Positions 1 through 9,245 of a DNA stretch of 64,000 nt are shown here, in pieces. Under the pieces are notes generated by a model. That model was not told the origin of the DNA, did not search any database, and was given only the letters and a program-made list of their open reading frames with translations. The position numbers and the translations under genes are program-made. The stretch's first letter is position 1; each line of letters opens with the position of its first letter. Origin of the DNA: an uncultured Prevotella sp. (GTDB taxonomy: Bacteria; Bacteroidota; Bacteroidia; Bacteroidales; Bacteroidaceae); assembly GCF_946407605.1 (NCBI RefSeq), contig NZ_CAMJOS010000001.1:124001-188000 (forward strand). The letters are read 5' to 3'.

Positions 1-508
1 TTTCGTTGATGATAGGACGGATTCGACGGTACTCTGGGCGGAAATCATGTCCCCACTCTGAGATACAATGCGCCTCATCGACGGCATAGAACGAAATCTT
101 CACCGTCTTCAGGAATTCCACATTATCTTCCTTGGTAAGCGACTCTGGAGCCACATACAGCAGCTTGGTTCTTCCCTCACGTATATCCTTCTTCACCTGG
201 TCTATAGCCGATTTGTTGAGCGAGGAGTTCAGGAAGTGTGCCGTTCCCTCTTGCTCACTAAGATGGGCAATGAAGTCCACCTGATTCTTCATCAAGGCTA
301 TCAGAGGCGAGATGACGATGGCCACGCCGTCCATCAGCAATGATGGCAGCTGATAGCACAACGACTTGCCGCCGCCAGTAGGCATCAGCACGAAGGTATC
401 CTTGCCTTCCAGCAGGTTGCAGATAATCGCCTCCTGGTCTCCCTTGAAGGAATCAAAGCCAAAATAGCGTTTCAGCGCATCTGTCAGATTTTTCTTTTCT
501 TTTGTCAT
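1..508 (-). CDS. recQ: ATP-dependent DNA helicase RecQ, N-terminal part (cut by window edge)
   Basis: The gene starts at the ATG at 508-506 ([18 protein letters not shown]) and runs off the left edge, so only about 169 residues are visible. An in-frame ATG just upstream is followed at once by a stop, which fixes this start. Visible helicase motifs are the RecQ Q-motif region ([13 protein letters not shown]), Walker A ([14 protein letters not shown]), [11 protein letters not shown], and the DEAH box with the RecQ aromatic-rich loop ([20 protein letters not shown]). RecQ is a superfamily 2 3'-5' helicase acting in recombination and fork repair. It lies 21 bases downstream of clpX on the same strand, so read-through from clpPX is likely. 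The RQC and HRDC domains would lie outside the window and cannot be judged. Confidence 0.95.
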   Translation of the reverse strand, partial: MTKEKKNLTDALKRYFGFDSFKGDQEAIICNLLEGKDTFVLMPTGGGKSLCYQLPSLLMDGVAIVISPLIALMKNQVDFIAHLSEQEGTAHFLNSSLNKSAIDQVKKDIREGRTKLLYVAPESLTKEDNVEFLKTVKISFYAVDEAHCISEWGHDFRPEYRRIRPIINE

Positions 509-529
509 AGGCTGCTCATATAGGGCTTA

Positions 530-1768
530 CTAGCCAAGTGTATTACTCTTTTCAAGTTGCTCTTTGGCATAGTCTTCTGTCACTTCAAATTGTTTCACTT
601 TCTTTGATGGAACCTCAAACATCGCATCCATCATGATACACTCCACGATAGAACGCAGTCCGCGTGCACCCAGTTTGTACTCCACTGCCTTGTCAACGAT
701 GTAGCGCAAGGCCTCTGGTGTGAATGTCAGCTTCACGCCGTCCATCTCAAACAGCTTCACATACTGCTTCATGATGGAGTTCTTCGGCTCTGTCAGAATC
801 TTCTCCAAAGCAGGACGGTCCAGCGGGTTCAGATACGTCAGCACAGGCAGACGACCGATAATCTCGGGGATGAGTCCGAACGACTTCAGATCCTGCGGCT
901 GCACATACTTCATCAGGTCTTCCTTGTCCAGCTTTCTCACGTTCTGAACAGAGTTGAAGCCCACGGTATGGGTATTCAGTCGCTGTGCTATCTTGCGCTC
1001 AATGCCGTCGAAGGCACCACCGCAAATAAACAGGATGTTGCGTGTATCAACGGCGATATACTCCTGGTCGGGATGCTTACGGCCACCCTTTGGCGGCACG
1101 TTCACCATCGTTCCTTCCAGCAGTTTCAGGAGTCCCTGCTGCACGCCCTCACCACTCACGTCGCGAGTGATGCTGGGATTGTCGCTCTTACGGGCAATCT
1201 TATCAATCTCATCGATGAAGACGATACCTCGCTGAGTAGCCTCAACATTATAGTCGGCCACCTGCAGCAGACGCGTCAGAATGCTCTCCACATCCTCGCC
1301 TACATAGCCAGCTTCCGTGAATACGGTAGCATCGACAATGGTAAAAGGCACATCGAGCAGCTTGGCGATGGTGCGTGCCAGCAACGTCTTGCCAGTACCC
1401 GTCGAGCCTACCATGATGATATTGCTCTTCTCTATCTCTACGTCGTCAGACTTGTCAGCTTTCTGTTGCAGACGCTTGTAGTGGTTATACACCGCCACAG
1501 AGAGGAAGCGTTTGGCCTCATCCTGCCCAATGACATACTGGTCCAGATAGGCCTTGATATCACGAGGTTTGGGCACAGAGCCCTCCTTCGGTTTGAACTT
1601 CGATGCTTTGGTATCCTTGCCTTTCGGATGCTCAGGGTCGAAACCAGACTCCTGCACTATCTTATAGGCTTGGACGGAGCACTGTTCACAGATATAGCCA
1701 CTAACGCCCGATATGAGAAGCTTGACATCGTTCTCACTACGTCCGCAGAAATTACATACTTTTCTCAT
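530..1768 (-). CDS. clpX: ClpX, ATPase subunit of the ClpXP protease
   Basis: A protein of 412 residues, the usual ClpX length. It has an N-terminal treble-clef zinc-binding domain (Cys5, Cys8, Cys27, Cys30), Walker A GSTGTGKT (121-128), the substrate-gripping pore loop GYVG (154-157), Walker B VFIDEID (183-189), and a ClpP-docking loop of the IGF type that reads VGF here ([11 protein letters not shown]). ClpX is a cytoplasmic hexameric unfoldase that feeds tagged proteins into ClpP. It starts 3 bases after the clpP stop, so the two are certainly co-transcribed, with recQ following. A weakly conserved acidic/lysine linker lies between the zinc domain and the AAA core, as is common in Bacteroidetes. 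Confidence 0.97.
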   Translation of the reverse strand: MRKVCNFCGRSENDVKLLISGVSGYICEQCSVQAYKIVQESGFDPEHPKGKDTKASKFKPKEGSVPKPRDIKAYLDQYVIGQDEAKRFLSVAVYNHYKRLQQKADKSDDVEIEKSNIIMVGSTGTGKTLLARTIAKLLDVPFTIVDATVFTEAGYVGEDVESILTRLLQVADYNVEATQRGIVFIDEIDKIARKSDNPSITRDVSGEGVQQGLLKLLEGTMVNVPPKGGRKHPDQEYIAVDTRNILFICGGAFDGIERKIAQRLNTHTVGFNSVQNVRKLDKEDLMKYVQPQDLKSFGLIPEIIGRLPVLTYLNPLDRPALEKILTEPKNSIMKQYVKLFEMDGVKLTFTPEALRYIVDKAVEYKLGARGLRSIVECIMMDAMFEVPSKKVKQFEVTEDYAKEQLEKSNTLG

Positions 1769-1771
1769 TCC

Positions 1772-2434
1772 TTACTTCTTCACCAACACTTGGTCAATCA
1801 TGCCATACTCCTTAGCTTCCTCGGCCGTCATCCAGTAGTTACGGTCGCTGTCGGCCCACACCTTGTCATATTCGGTGTGCGAATGGTTGGCAATAATGGT
1901 ATAGAGTTCTTTCTTCAGCTTCTGAATCTCACGGGCCTCAATCTCAATGTCTGAAGCCTGACCCTGCACGCCACCCAGCGGCTGGTGAATCATCACGCGA
2001 CTGTGGGTCAGTGCTGAGCGCTTGCCCTCAGTACCAGCCACCAGCAGCACGGCAGCCATCGATGCAGCCATACCTGTACAAATAGTAGCCACATCACTTT
2101 GAATGAACTGCATGGTGTCGTAGATGCCCAGTCCGGCATAGACGCTTCCACCAGGCGAGTTGATATAGAGGTTGATATCCTTGCCCGGGTCGGTAGCGTC
2201 GAGATAGAGCAACTGTGCCTGCAGCACGTTGGCCGTATAATCGTTGACCTCGGTACCCAGGAAAATGACGCGGTCCATCATCAGTCGTGAAAACACATCC
2301 ATCTGAGTCACGTTCAACTGACGCTCCTCCAGAATATAGGGATTCATATACTGGGCCTGAGCGGCCATCACGTCGTCAAACACCTGACCATTAACGCCCA
2401 GATGTCGGGTTGCGTATTTTCTAAAATCATTCAT
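1772..2434 (-). CDS. clpP: ClpP proteolytic subunit, with Asn at the catalytic-Asp position
   Basis: A 220-residue serine peptidase of the S14 family. The nucleophile Ser125 sits in GMAASMAA and the catalytic His150 in MIHQPLGG, 25 residues apart as in E. coli ClpP. Aligning the C-terminal block (DRNYWMTAEEAKEYG) on the invariant EYG puts residue 199 at the third triad position, and it is Asn (codon AAC, read at 1838-1840) rather than Asp. An Asn here is known in Listeria ClpP1, which has reduced activity alone. It forms one transcription unit with clpX. A TAATTTTG -7 box lies at 2464-2471, inside the tail of the trigger factor terminator. Confidence 0.97.
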   Translation of the reverse strand: MNDFRKYATRHLGVNGQVFDDVMAAQAQYMNPYILEERQLNVTQMDVFSRLMMDRVIFLGTEVNDYTANVLQAQLLYLDATDPGKDINLYINSPGGSVYAGLGIYDTMQFIQSDVATICTGMAASMAAVLLVAGTEGKRSALTHSRVMIHQPLGGVQGQASDIEIEAREIQKLKKELYTIIANHSHTEYDKVWADSDRNYWMTAEEAKEYGMIDQVLVKK

Positions 2435-2463
2435 AATCTCTCTTTACTTTTGTTTTTTCAATA

Positions 2464-2493
2464 CAAAATTACAAAAAAAATGTCGGAATGCAA
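2464..2493 (-). promoter_or_regulatory. Promoter of clpP-clpX
   Basis: Reading the minus strand, TAATTTTG (2464-2471) matches the Bacteroidetes -7 box TAnnTTTG. A TTG at 2491-2493 stands 19 bases upstream as the -33 element. That TTG lies in the loop of the tig terminator hairpin, so the terminator and the next promoter share DNA. Confidence 0.6.
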
Positions 2494-2506
2494 GACATCC
2501 CGACAT
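2473..2506 (-). terminator. Intrinsic terminator after tig
   Basis: A 10-bp stem (ATGTCGGxAT at 2480-2489 pairing with 2497-2506) with a 7-base loop is followed on the minus strand by eight T. It lies 34 bases past the trigger factor stop. A T run on the other side too would let it work in both directions. Confidence 0.85.
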
Positions 2507-2539
2507 TTTTTTTGGTTAAAGAAATATAATGAGGTCTCT

Positions 2540-3895
2540 TTATGCTTCCTGCATCATCTTATTGAAAGCATCGAGAGTCACTTCTTTCTCGTTCAGTTTC
2601 ACGATACCCTTCAGGGCAGCAGTCAACTTCACATCGACAGCACGGTCAACGAAGTTGTCCACATTTTCACGCTTCTTCAGCTGCTCGGCAGCATAGTTGT
2701 CCAGCACGTCATCGGGCACATTGCTCATGCCATACTGTGCAAACTGAGCGCGGATAGCCTCCTTGGCCACAGCCTTCAGGTCGGTCTCTTCCACCTTGAT
2801 TTGGGCGGCAGCTACCAGCTGCTCCTTGATGAGGTGCCACTTCAGCTCAGCGATAGAAGCAGCGAAGTTCTTCTCTACGAACTCCTCGCCCTTATCCTGG
2901 TTGTTCTGCAGCATGATGCGCTTCAACAGAGCCTCGGGGAACTGCAGATCGCCCACCTTCTTCTCAACATACTTACGGACATCCTGCAGGAACTTATAGT
3001 CGCTGTTAGCCACCAGCTGAGCCTTCAGGGTGTCGGCAATACGCTGACGGAAGTCAGCCTCGTCCTTCACGCCCTCACCAAATACGCGCTCAAACAGCTT
3101 AGCGTCAACGGCAGCGGGCTGGAAATGACGAATCTCAGTAATCTGGAAGCTGAACTCGCAGTCCAGGTCCTTCACCTGATCCTTCTCAACCTTCAGCAGG
3201 GCAGCCACCTCAGCATCGTTGTCGGGATAAGCCTTCTTAGGACTGAAGGTGATGATGTCGCCCAGCTTAGCGCCGTCGAACTTCTTCTTCTCGTCCTCAC
3301 CCTTCATGTATGAAGGCATAATCATGCCACCCTCGGTGGTAATACCGCCTTCCAGCGTGTTGCCCTTGGCATCGAGCTGACGCAAGTCACCCTTCAGGGT
3401 GTCGTTGCCGCTCCACTCCTTAGCCTCAACAAACTCACCGGCCTGCGATGCATACATCTGCACATGGTCGTCAATCAGCTTGTCGTCCACCTTGATGGTG
3501 TAGAAGTCAATCTTATCCTTATTGGTCAGCTCTGCCTTGAACTCGGGAGCCACAGCGATATCGAACACAAACTCGAAGGGACCGTCGCCAGCCAGATCCT
3601 GAGGCTTCTGACCCTCAGCAGACATGGGCTCGCCCAGCATCTGAATCTTGTTCTCACGAACATATTCGTAGAGTTTCTCGCCCAGGATGCGGTTCACCTC
3701 GTCGGCCTTGACAGCAGTACCATACTGCTTCTTCACCAAGCCCATGGGCACCATACCCGGACGGAAACCGGGCACCTGAGCCTTCTTGCGATAGTCCTTC
3801 AACTTCTTCTCTACTGCTTCCTGATAGTCTGCCTGCTCAATGGTTATAGTCATCAAACCATTGATTTTATCGGCACTTTCAAACTTAATATTCAT
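2540..3895 (-). CDS. tig: Trigger factor, ribosome-associated chaperone
   Basis: A 451-residue protein with the ribosome-docking signature of trigger factor near the N-terminus (PGFRPGMVP, about residues 42-50, the GFRxGxxP loop that contacts ribosomal protein L23). A middle segment (about 150-255) sits where the FKBP-like prolyl isomerase domain lies, but it is weakly conserved. The long helical C-terminal arm domain forms the substrate cradle. It acts on nascent chains leaving the ribosome. The placement upstream of clpP-clpX is a widely conserved tig-clpP-clpX order, although a strong terminator and a separate promoter lie between tig and clpP here. Confidence 0.93.
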   Translation of the reverse strand: MNIKFESADKINGLMTITIEQADYQEAVEKKLKDYRKKAQVPGFRPGMVPMGLVKKQYGTAVKADEVNRILGEKLYEYVRENKIQMLGEPMSAEGQKPQDLAGDGPFEFVFDIAVAPEFKAELTNKDKIDFYTIKVDDKLIDDHVQMYASQAGEFVEAKEWSGNDTLKGDLRQLDAKGNTLEGGITTEGGMIMPSYMKGEDEKKKFDGAKLGDIITFSPKKAYPDNDAEVAALLKVEKDQVKDLDCEFSFQITEIRHFQPAAVDAKLFERVFGEGVKDEADFRQRIADTLKAQLVANSDYKFLQDVRKYVEKKVGDLQFPEALLKRIMLQNNQDKGEEFVEKNFAASIAELKWHLIKEQLVAAAQIKVEETDLKAVAKEAIRAQFAQYGMSNVPDDVLDNYAAEQLKKRENVDNFVDRAVDVKLTAALKGIVKLNEKEVTLDAFNKMMQEA

Positions 3896-3939
3896 CCTTT
3901 TTATACCTTATTTATATAATATACATCGATTTTGGCCTG

Positions 3940-3947
3940 CAAAATTA
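3940..3947 (-). promoter_or_regulatory. Probable -7 box of the tig promoter
   Basis: TAATTTTG on the minus strand, 45 bases upstream of the tig start, matches TAnnTTTG. No clear -33 TTTG is seen at the right distance, so this is a moderate call. Confidence 0.5.
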
Positions 3948-4035
3948 CACATAATTAGCCGAAAAACCGCACGATTACGATTTTTTAACTACTCTTCTTC
4001 TGTCTTTGAACTTTGTGGTGGTGCTCACGCTTCGT

Positions 4036-4833
4036 TCACCCCTCAGTGGCTTCAGCCTCTCTATTACGTTCCTCCTCCAGTTTCTGGAAGTCTTTCTGGC
4101 GCAGCACAAACGAGTCAGTAAGGTAGTTCTTACGCACTATCTGGTTGGCTGCCAGCTCCTCAGGCGTGCCATGAAACAGGATACGTCCCTCGAACAGCAG
4201 ATATGCACGGTCAGTAATACAGAGCGTATCCTCCACATTGTGGTCGGTAATCAGAATGCCGATGTTGCGGTCCTTCAGTTTCCACACAATAAACTGGATA
4301 TCCTCCACAGCGATGGGGTCCACACCAGCGAAGGGTTCGTCGAGCATGATGAACTTCGGTTCGATGGCCAGACAGCGAGCTATCTCACAGCGACGACGCT
4401 CACCACCTGACAGCTGGTCGCCTTTGTTCTTGCGCACCTTCTGCAGACGGAACTCCTTAATCAGACTCTCCAGCTTCTCCAGTTGATACTCACGCGGTTT
4501 GCCCGTCATCTCCAGCACCGACAGGATATTGTCCTCTACGCTCATCTTACGGAACACGCTAGCCTCCTGAGCCAGATAGCCTATGCCGAGTCTGGCCCGC
4601 TTATACACAGGGTAGTCCGTCACTTCCTGATCTCCCAGGTAGATATGTCCGCCGTTTGGAAGCACCAGACCTGTGGTCATATAGAAAGAGGTGGTCTTAC
4701 CGGCACCATTAGGGCCCAGCAGTCCCACAATCTCGCCCTGTCGCACATCGAAGCTCACATCGCTCACCACGGTGCGCTTTCCGTATCGTTTGATGAGGCC
4801 TTCGGTCCTCAACACAATATGCTCTTCTTCCAT
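4036..4833 (-). CDS. lptB: LptB, ATPase of the lipopolysaccharide export ABC transporter
   Basis: A 265-residue ABC ATPase with Walker [10 protein letters not shown] (40-48), signature [13 protein letters not shown] (141-153), Walker [14 protein letters not shown] (161-173) and an H-loop (LITDHNV). The [12 protein letters not shown] signature and the sequence around it are typical of the LptB/YhbG group, which powers LPS transport from the inner membrane with LptFG. The C-terminus carries a charged extension (about residues 247-265) longer than that of E. coli LptB. The gene is alone between divergent spacing and the etf operon; its own TACTTTTG box lies at 4876-4883. Confidence 0.92.
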   Translation of the reverse strand: MEEEHIVLRTEGLIKRYGKRTVVSDVSFDVRQGEIVGLLGPNGAGKTTSFYMTTGLVLPNGGHIYLGDQEVTDYPVYKRARLGIGYLAQEASVFRKMSVEDNILSVLEMTGKPREYQLEKLESLIKEFRLQKVRKNKGDQLSGGERRRCEIARCLAIEPKFIMLDEPFAGVDPIAVEDIQFIVWKLKDRNIGILITDHNVEDTLCITDRAYLLFEGRILFHGTPEELAANQIVRKNYLTDSFVLRQKDFQKLEEERNREAEATEG

Positions 4834-4875
4834 CGTCTTGCAGTTGTATTTTTATGGAGTACTCGTTTTCGGCTA

Positions 4876-4905
4876 CAAAAGTAGTGAGAATTTTCCGAAA
4901 AACAA
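4876..4905 (-). promoter_or_regulatory. Promoter of lptB
   Basis: TACTTTTG (4876-4883, minus strand) with a TTG at 4903-4905 gives a spacing of 19 bases, close to the Bacteroidetes consensus. Confidence 0.55.
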
Positions 4906-4922
4906 TTCCCACCACTTATTTT

Positions 4923-5414
4923 TTAAGATTCATTGTGACCATCTTTGCTCTTCAGATAGTCCGCAAAGATGCGTGCCGCACTCTCTACCTTGGCAGCGCA
5001 GGGTCTTTTCTTGTAATACTCGGCCGTACGGGCAGAGGCTACATAACTGGAATGAGCCTTCTCATGACCTTGGATGCCAAGAATCTCGGCACAAATGATA
5101 CTGCCGTTCTCTTCTTTGGATTTTGCCAGAAGGTCCTGAACAACTTTGTAACAGGCCGACTTGCCTTCGCGGTCTGAGCCCTCTGTCTGACCACAGTCGA
5201 GACCTACGAGAATGACGATGCCAGAGACGGCACCACACATCATTCGCATGCGCCCTACCCCGCCGCCAAAGCCGGCACCGATGCGCTTGGCCATCGTCTC
5301 GTCTAAACCATAAAGGTCGGAAAAGGCTGCCACCACACTTTGGCAGCAGCCATATCCGGCCATGAAATTATCGACTGCGCGCTGTACGCGCTCGTCTAAT
5401 TCTTTGTCAGTCAT
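4923..5414 (-). CDS. C_GCAxxG_C_C family cysteine-rich protein
   Basis: A 163-residue protein with conserved cysteines: GYGCCQSV near residue 21, MCGAVSG near residue 60, DCGQTEG, a cysteine in SACYKVV, IICAEILG, and RPCAAKV near the C-terminus. This spacing matches the C_GCAxxG_C_C family, small proteins presumed to bind metal or do redox chemistry; their function is not established. There is no signal peptide, so it should be cytoplasmic. Its ATG overlaps the stop of the acyl-CoA dehydrogenase by one base (TAATG), so it is translationally coupled and is the last gene of etfB-etfA-acd. This suggests, without proving, a role in the same electron-transfer chain. Confidence 0.75.
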   Translation of the reverse strand: MTDKELDERVQRAVDNFMAGYGCCQSVVAAFSDLYGLDETMAKRIGAGFGGGVGRMRMMCGAVSGIVILVGLDCGQTEGSDREGKSACYKVVQDLLAKSKEENGSIICAEILGIQGHEKAHSSYVASARTAEYYKKRPCAAKVESAARIFADYLKSKDGHNES

Positions 5415-7144
5415 TAAGCCTCAGCTTCTTCGTCGTTTGCCTTAAAGCTTGCGAGATCCTCTACCTGGAAGGCCTTGATGTATGCGCTCTTACCGAGAAC
5501 ATCCTCCTCGGCCATGCGAACGTATACGTTGGCGCTCTTCTCGAAGAGCTCTGGAGCCTTGGTGGCGTCGCGCAGGATGAGCAGGCTCATTACCAACTCG
5601 GCGGTCATGTCGTACAGACGACGAGCAAGGAAGTCCTGAGCGTCCTGATTCTCAAGGGCCTTAACATTGTTAAGTGCCTCCTCGTAAACAGGGATGAGCT
5701 TCTCAACGCGAGCTTTCAGGTTCTTCAAGCTATCGCTAACCTCGAGACCTGCCAGCATGTCCTTGATGTTGTTGAGCATAGTGCCGTTGGTGATGTAGCG
5801 GATAGCGGCTACAACCTGCAACTGTGTGGTACCCTCGTAGATAGAGAAGATACGTGCGTCGCGGAACAGGCGCTGGCTCTTGTACTCCATGATGAAACCT
5901 GAACCACCGTGGATGCTGATAGCATCGTAAGCGTTCTGGTTGGCGTACTCTGAGTTCATACCCTTGGCCAGTGGTGTGAATGCATCGGCCAGGCGCTGGT
6001 ACTTCTTGCGCTCCTGTTTCTCCTCGGGAGTGAGCTTGCGGTCGCGCTCGATATCCTCGAGGCACTTGTAGATATCAACGTAAGCGGCTGTCTCGTACAG
6101 CAGTGAACGACCAGCATCGAGCTTGGCCTTCATGCGAGAGAGCATATCGTAAACAGCGGGGAAGTTGATGATCTTATCACCAAACTGCTGACGCTCCTTG
6201 GCGTAAGCCAGACCCTCGTTGTAAGCCTCCTGCTCAACACCTACACTCTGTGCGGCGATACCCAGACGGGCACCGTTCATCAGAGCCATCACGTACTTGA
6301 TCAGACCCAGACGTGTGCTACCGCAGAGCTCGGCCTTAGCGTTCTTATAGGTGAGCTCACAGGTAGGTGAGCCGTGGATACCCAGCTTGTGCTCGATGTG
6401 ACGAACGTCAACACCGCCCTGGCGCTTGTCGTAGATGAACATTGACAGACCACGTCCGTCCTTGGTGCCCTCCTCAGAACGAGCCAGCACGAGGTGGATG
6501 TCGCTATCACCGTTGGTGATGAAGCGCTTCACACCGTTCAGGCGCCAGCAGTTCTCCTTCTCGTCGAAGGTAGCCTTCAGCATCACGCGCTGCAGGTCAG
6601 AACCAGCATCAGGCTCGGTCAGGTCCATACTCATACCCTCACCAGCGCAAACGCGTGGGATGTACTTCTGGCGCTGCTCCTCGCTACCGAACTCATACAG
6701 AGTGTCGATACAGCTCTGCAGGCTCCAGATGTTCTGGAAACCGGCATCAGCAGCCGAAATCATCTCAGAGAGCATAGAGAATACTGCGTTAGGCAGGTTC
6801 AGACCGCCGTAACGACGAGGCATTGATACACCCCACAGACCAGCCTTGCGGGTGGCGTCGAGGTTCTCGTAAGTCTTAGAGGCGTAGATCATACGACCAT
6901 TCTCGAGGTGTGGACCTTCGAGGTCGACGCTCTCAGAGTTTGGCTCGATGATATTGGCAGCCACGTCGCCAGTGATGTCGAGAATCTGCTTGTAGTTCTC
7001 GATGGCATCGCCCAGGTCAACGGGAGCATAATCATATTCCTTTGCATCAGCAAAGCCTTTTTCCTTCAGCTCAACGATACGAGCCATCAGGGGGTGGTTC
7101 AAGTAGAACCCGATCTCAGGATGATCGCTATAATAGTTTGCCAT
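5414..7144 (-). CDS. Acyl-CoA dehydrogenase, long form with C-terminal extension
   Basis: A 576-residue FAD enzyme. The FAD signature MDLTEPDAGSDL lies at 173-184, substrate/FAD strands (GVKRFITNGD) at 204-213, and the catalytic base is Glu437 in IYEGTTQLQ, the position used by short-chain (butyryl-type) dehydrogenases. The first 100 residues and last 120 exceed the 380-residue classical family and fit the long acyl-CoA dehydrogenases with an extra C-terminal domain. It oxidises an acyl-CoA and passes electrons to EtfAB, encoded directly upstream (2-base gap). The acyl chain preference cannot be told from sequence alone. Confidence 0.88.
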   Translation of the reverse strand: MANYYSDHPEIGFYLNHPLMARIVELKEKGFADAKEYDYAPVDLGDAIENYKQILDITGDVAANIIEPNSESVDLEGPHLENGRMIYASKTYENLDATRKAGLWGVSMPRRYGGLNLPNAVFSMLSEMISAADAGFQNIWSLQSCIDTLYEFGSEEQRQKYIPRVCAGEGMSMDLTEPDAGSDLQRVMLKATFDEKENCWRLNGVKRFITNGDSDIHLVLARSEEGTKDGRGLSMFIYDKRQGGVDVRHIEHKLGIHGSPTCELTYKNAKAELCGSTRLGLIKYVMALMNGARLGIAAQSVGVEQEAYNEGLAYAKERQQFGDKIINFPAVYDMLSRMKAKLDAGRSLLYETAAYVDIYKCLEDIERDRKLTPEEKQERKKYQRLADAFTPLAKGMNSEYANQNAYDAISIHGGSGFIMEYKSQRLFRDARIFSIYEGTTQLQVVAAIRYITNGTMLNNIKDMLAGLEVSDSLKNLKARVEKLIPVYEEALNNVKALENQDAQDFLARRLYDMTAELVMSLLILRDATKAPELFEKSANVYVRMAEEDVLGKSAYIKAFQVEDLASFKANDEEAEA

Positions 7145-7146
7145 AA

Positions 7147-8169
7147 TTATTTGCTATTCTGCTTATAGTACTTAATTAACTTTGGAACAACCTCCTCAAC
7201 GGTGCCAACAATCACGTAGTCGGCAATCTTGTTGATAGGAGCATCGGGATCGCTGTTTACAGAGATGATGATACCAGAATCCTGCATACCAGCGATGTGC
7301 TGAATCTGTCCAGAGATACCACAGGCGATGTACACCTTGGGGTGAACGGTAACACCTGTCTGACCAATCTGACGGTCGTGATCCAACCAGCCAGCATCTA
7401 CAGCGGCACGAGAACCACCAACCTCACCATGCAGAACCTTTGCCAACTCGAACAGCTGGTCGAAGTTCTCCTTGCAGCCCATACCGTAACCACCGGCTAC
7501 AACTATAGGCGCACCCTTCAGGTTGTGCTTAGCAGCCTCTACATGGTGATCCAGAACCTTTACTACGAAAGCCTCAGGGCTTACATACTTGCTTACCTCA
7601 GGATAAACAACCTCCTTGCGGCACTCGCCATCGTACAGAGCCTTCTGCATAACGCCAGAGCGTACAGTAGCCATCTGTGGACGGTGGTCGGGGTTAACGA
7701 TGGTAGCTACGATGTTACCACCGAAAGCAGGACGAATCTGATAGAGCAGATTCTCGTATGTCTTGTTGTTCTTCTTATCCTCGAAAGGACCAATCTCCAG
7801 CTCTGTGCAGTCGGCAGTCAGACCAGAGGTCAGTGATGATGATACACGTGGACCGAGGTCGCGACCGATAACGGTAGCACCCATCAGGCAGATCTGTGGC
7901 TGCTCCTCCTTGAAGAGGTTAACCAGAATATCAGTGTGGGGAGCTGAGGTGTAAGGGAACAGGTCCTTAGCGTCGAAAACAAACAGCTTGTCAACACCGT
8001 AAGGCAGAATCTGATCCTCGACCTTACCAGAAATACCGGTACCGGCAACAACGGCGTGCAGCTCTACGTTCAGTTCATTGGCGAGCTTGCGACCCTTGGT
8101 CAGCAACTCCTGAGAAACTTCTTGAACAGTTGTTCCTTCGATTTCTACATAAACAAAAACATTATTCAT
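7147..8169 (-). CDS. etfA: Electron transfer flavoprotein alpha subunit
   Basis: A 340-residue protein with the EtfA/FixB C-terminal FAD-binding signature (GGSRAAVDAGWLDHDRQIGQ, then VHPKVYIACGISGQIQHIAGM). The N-terminal half is the Rossmann-like domain that contacts EtfB. With EtfB it carries electrons from acyl-CoA dehydrogenases to a quinone reductase or, in bifurcating versions, to ferredoxin. Which mode applies cannot be decided here. It lies 6 bases after etfB and 2 bases before the dehydrogenase. Confidence 0.95.
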   Translation of the reverse strand: MNNVFVYVEIEGTTVQEVSQELLTKGRKLANELNVELHAVVAGTGISGKVEDQILPYGVDKLFVFDAKDLFPYTSAPHTDILVNLFKEEQPQICLMGATVIGRDLGPRVSSSLTSGLTADCTELEIGPFEDKKNNKTYENLLYQIRPAFGGNIVATIVNPDHRPQMATVRSGVMQKALYDGECRKEVVYPEVSKYVSPEAFVVKVLDHHVEAAKHNLKGAPIVVAGGYGMGCKENFDQLFELAKVLHGEVGGSRAAVDAGWLDHDRQIGQTGVTVHPKVYIACGISGQIQHIAGMQDSGIIISVNSDPDAPINKIADYVIVGTVEEVVPKLIKYYKQNSK

Positions 8170-8175
8170 ATCTCG

Positions 8176-9048
8176 TTATCCAATGATTTTCTCTTCCAAC
8201 AATTCTTTGATCATTCCCTCGATATCAGCATCAGAAGCCGTCAAAGTCTTCGACTCCTTAGCCTGGAACACGATGTTCTTGATGGTCTTCACCTTGGTGG
8301 GTGAGCCACTCAGACCGCACTGGTTTACATCGCCATCCACGTCGGCCACGCTCCACTGGTTCAGTGTCAGCTCAGGGCGCTCGTCATACAGATAGTCGTA
8401 TGGTGTACCCTCTGCAGGACGCTCCATAGGACAGGTTGCGCGCTTGTACTTCATCACCAGCTTAGCATTCTGGGGGCGACAAGGAGCAGCGCTTCCGTTA
8501 ACTGTGATAACAACAGGCAGAGGAGCCTCTACGGTCTCAACACCACCGTCGATCACACGCTTGATGGTAGCCTTACCGTCCTTAACACTGAGTACCTCCT
8601 CGGCGTAAGTAACCTGGTTCAGGCCCAGCTTCTGAGCCACCTGAGGACCTACCTGAGCAGTATCACCGTCGATAGCCTGACGACCACCGATTACGATGTC
8701 AACATCGCCAATCTTCTTGATGGCAGTAGCCAGCGCATAAGATGTAGCGAGGGTATCAGCACCAGCGAAGAGACGGTCGGTAAGCAACCAACCGGTATCA
8801 GCGCCACGATAAAGTCCCTGACGGATAATCTCACCTGCACGTGGAGGACCCATCGTGAGGATTCCTACTGTTGAGCCTGGGTTCTGCTCCTTCAGGCGAA
8901 GGGCCTGCTCCAGGGCATTCAAATCTTCTGGATTGAAGATGGCGGGCAGGGCAGCACGGTTTACGGTGCCTTCGGCAGTCATTGCGTCCTTACCCACGTT
9001 ACGGGTGTCTGGCACTTGCTTGGCCAGCACAACAATTTTCAAAGCCAT
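8176..9048 (-). CDS. etfB: Electron transfer flavoprotein beta subunit
   Basis: A 290-residue EtfB/FixA protein, beginning MALKIVVLAKQVPDTRNV, with the nucleotide-binding loop region (GADTGWLLTDRLFAGADTLATSYAL) and the recognition-loop motif DIVIGGRQAIDGDTAQVGPQ. It is the first gene of a four-gene minus-strand operon. A good Bacteroidetes promoter lies about 100 bases upstream, and the leader contains a small hairpin. Length and motifs are normal. Confidence 0.95.
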   Translation of the reverse strand: MALKIVVLAKQVPDTRNVGKDAMTAEGTVNRAALPAIFNPEDLNALEQALRLKEQNPGSTVGILTMGPPRAGEIIRQGLYRGADTGWLLTDRLFAGADTLATSYALATAIKKIGDVDIVIGGRQAIDGDTAQVGPQVAQKLGLNQVTYAEEVLSVKDGKATIKRVIDGGVETVEAPLPVVITVNGSAAPCRPQNAKLVMKYKRATCPMERPAEGTPYDYLYDERPELTLNQWSVADVDGDVNQCGLSGSPTKVKTIKNIVFQAKESKTLTASDADIEGMIKELLEEKIIG

Positions 9049-9144
9049 AATTATTATAATAATGTGTAAAATTGATATCCTTTTTTAAAATGGTGCAAGG
9101 ACAGTACGAAGCCTGTTCTCGCTGCGCTTTCTCAAAAAGCGCTG

Positions 9145-9176
9145 CAAAGGTAGTACTTTTTGCGCACACAGCCAAA
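9145..9176 (-). promoter_or_regulatory. Promoter of the etfBA-acd operon
   Basis: TACCTTTG (9145-9152, minus strand) with TTTG at 9173-9176, spaced by exactly 20 bases, is an excellent match to the Bacteroidetes promoter. Just downstream, the leader RNA can form a hairpin (GCGCTTT...GAAAGCGC, about 9125-9143). Confidence 0.75.
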
Positions 9177-9245
9177 CAAATTGCACAAAATCGACTCTTT
9201 TGTGCGCATTTTGGCGATTTTGTGCAATCTTAAAACAGCAAAAAA

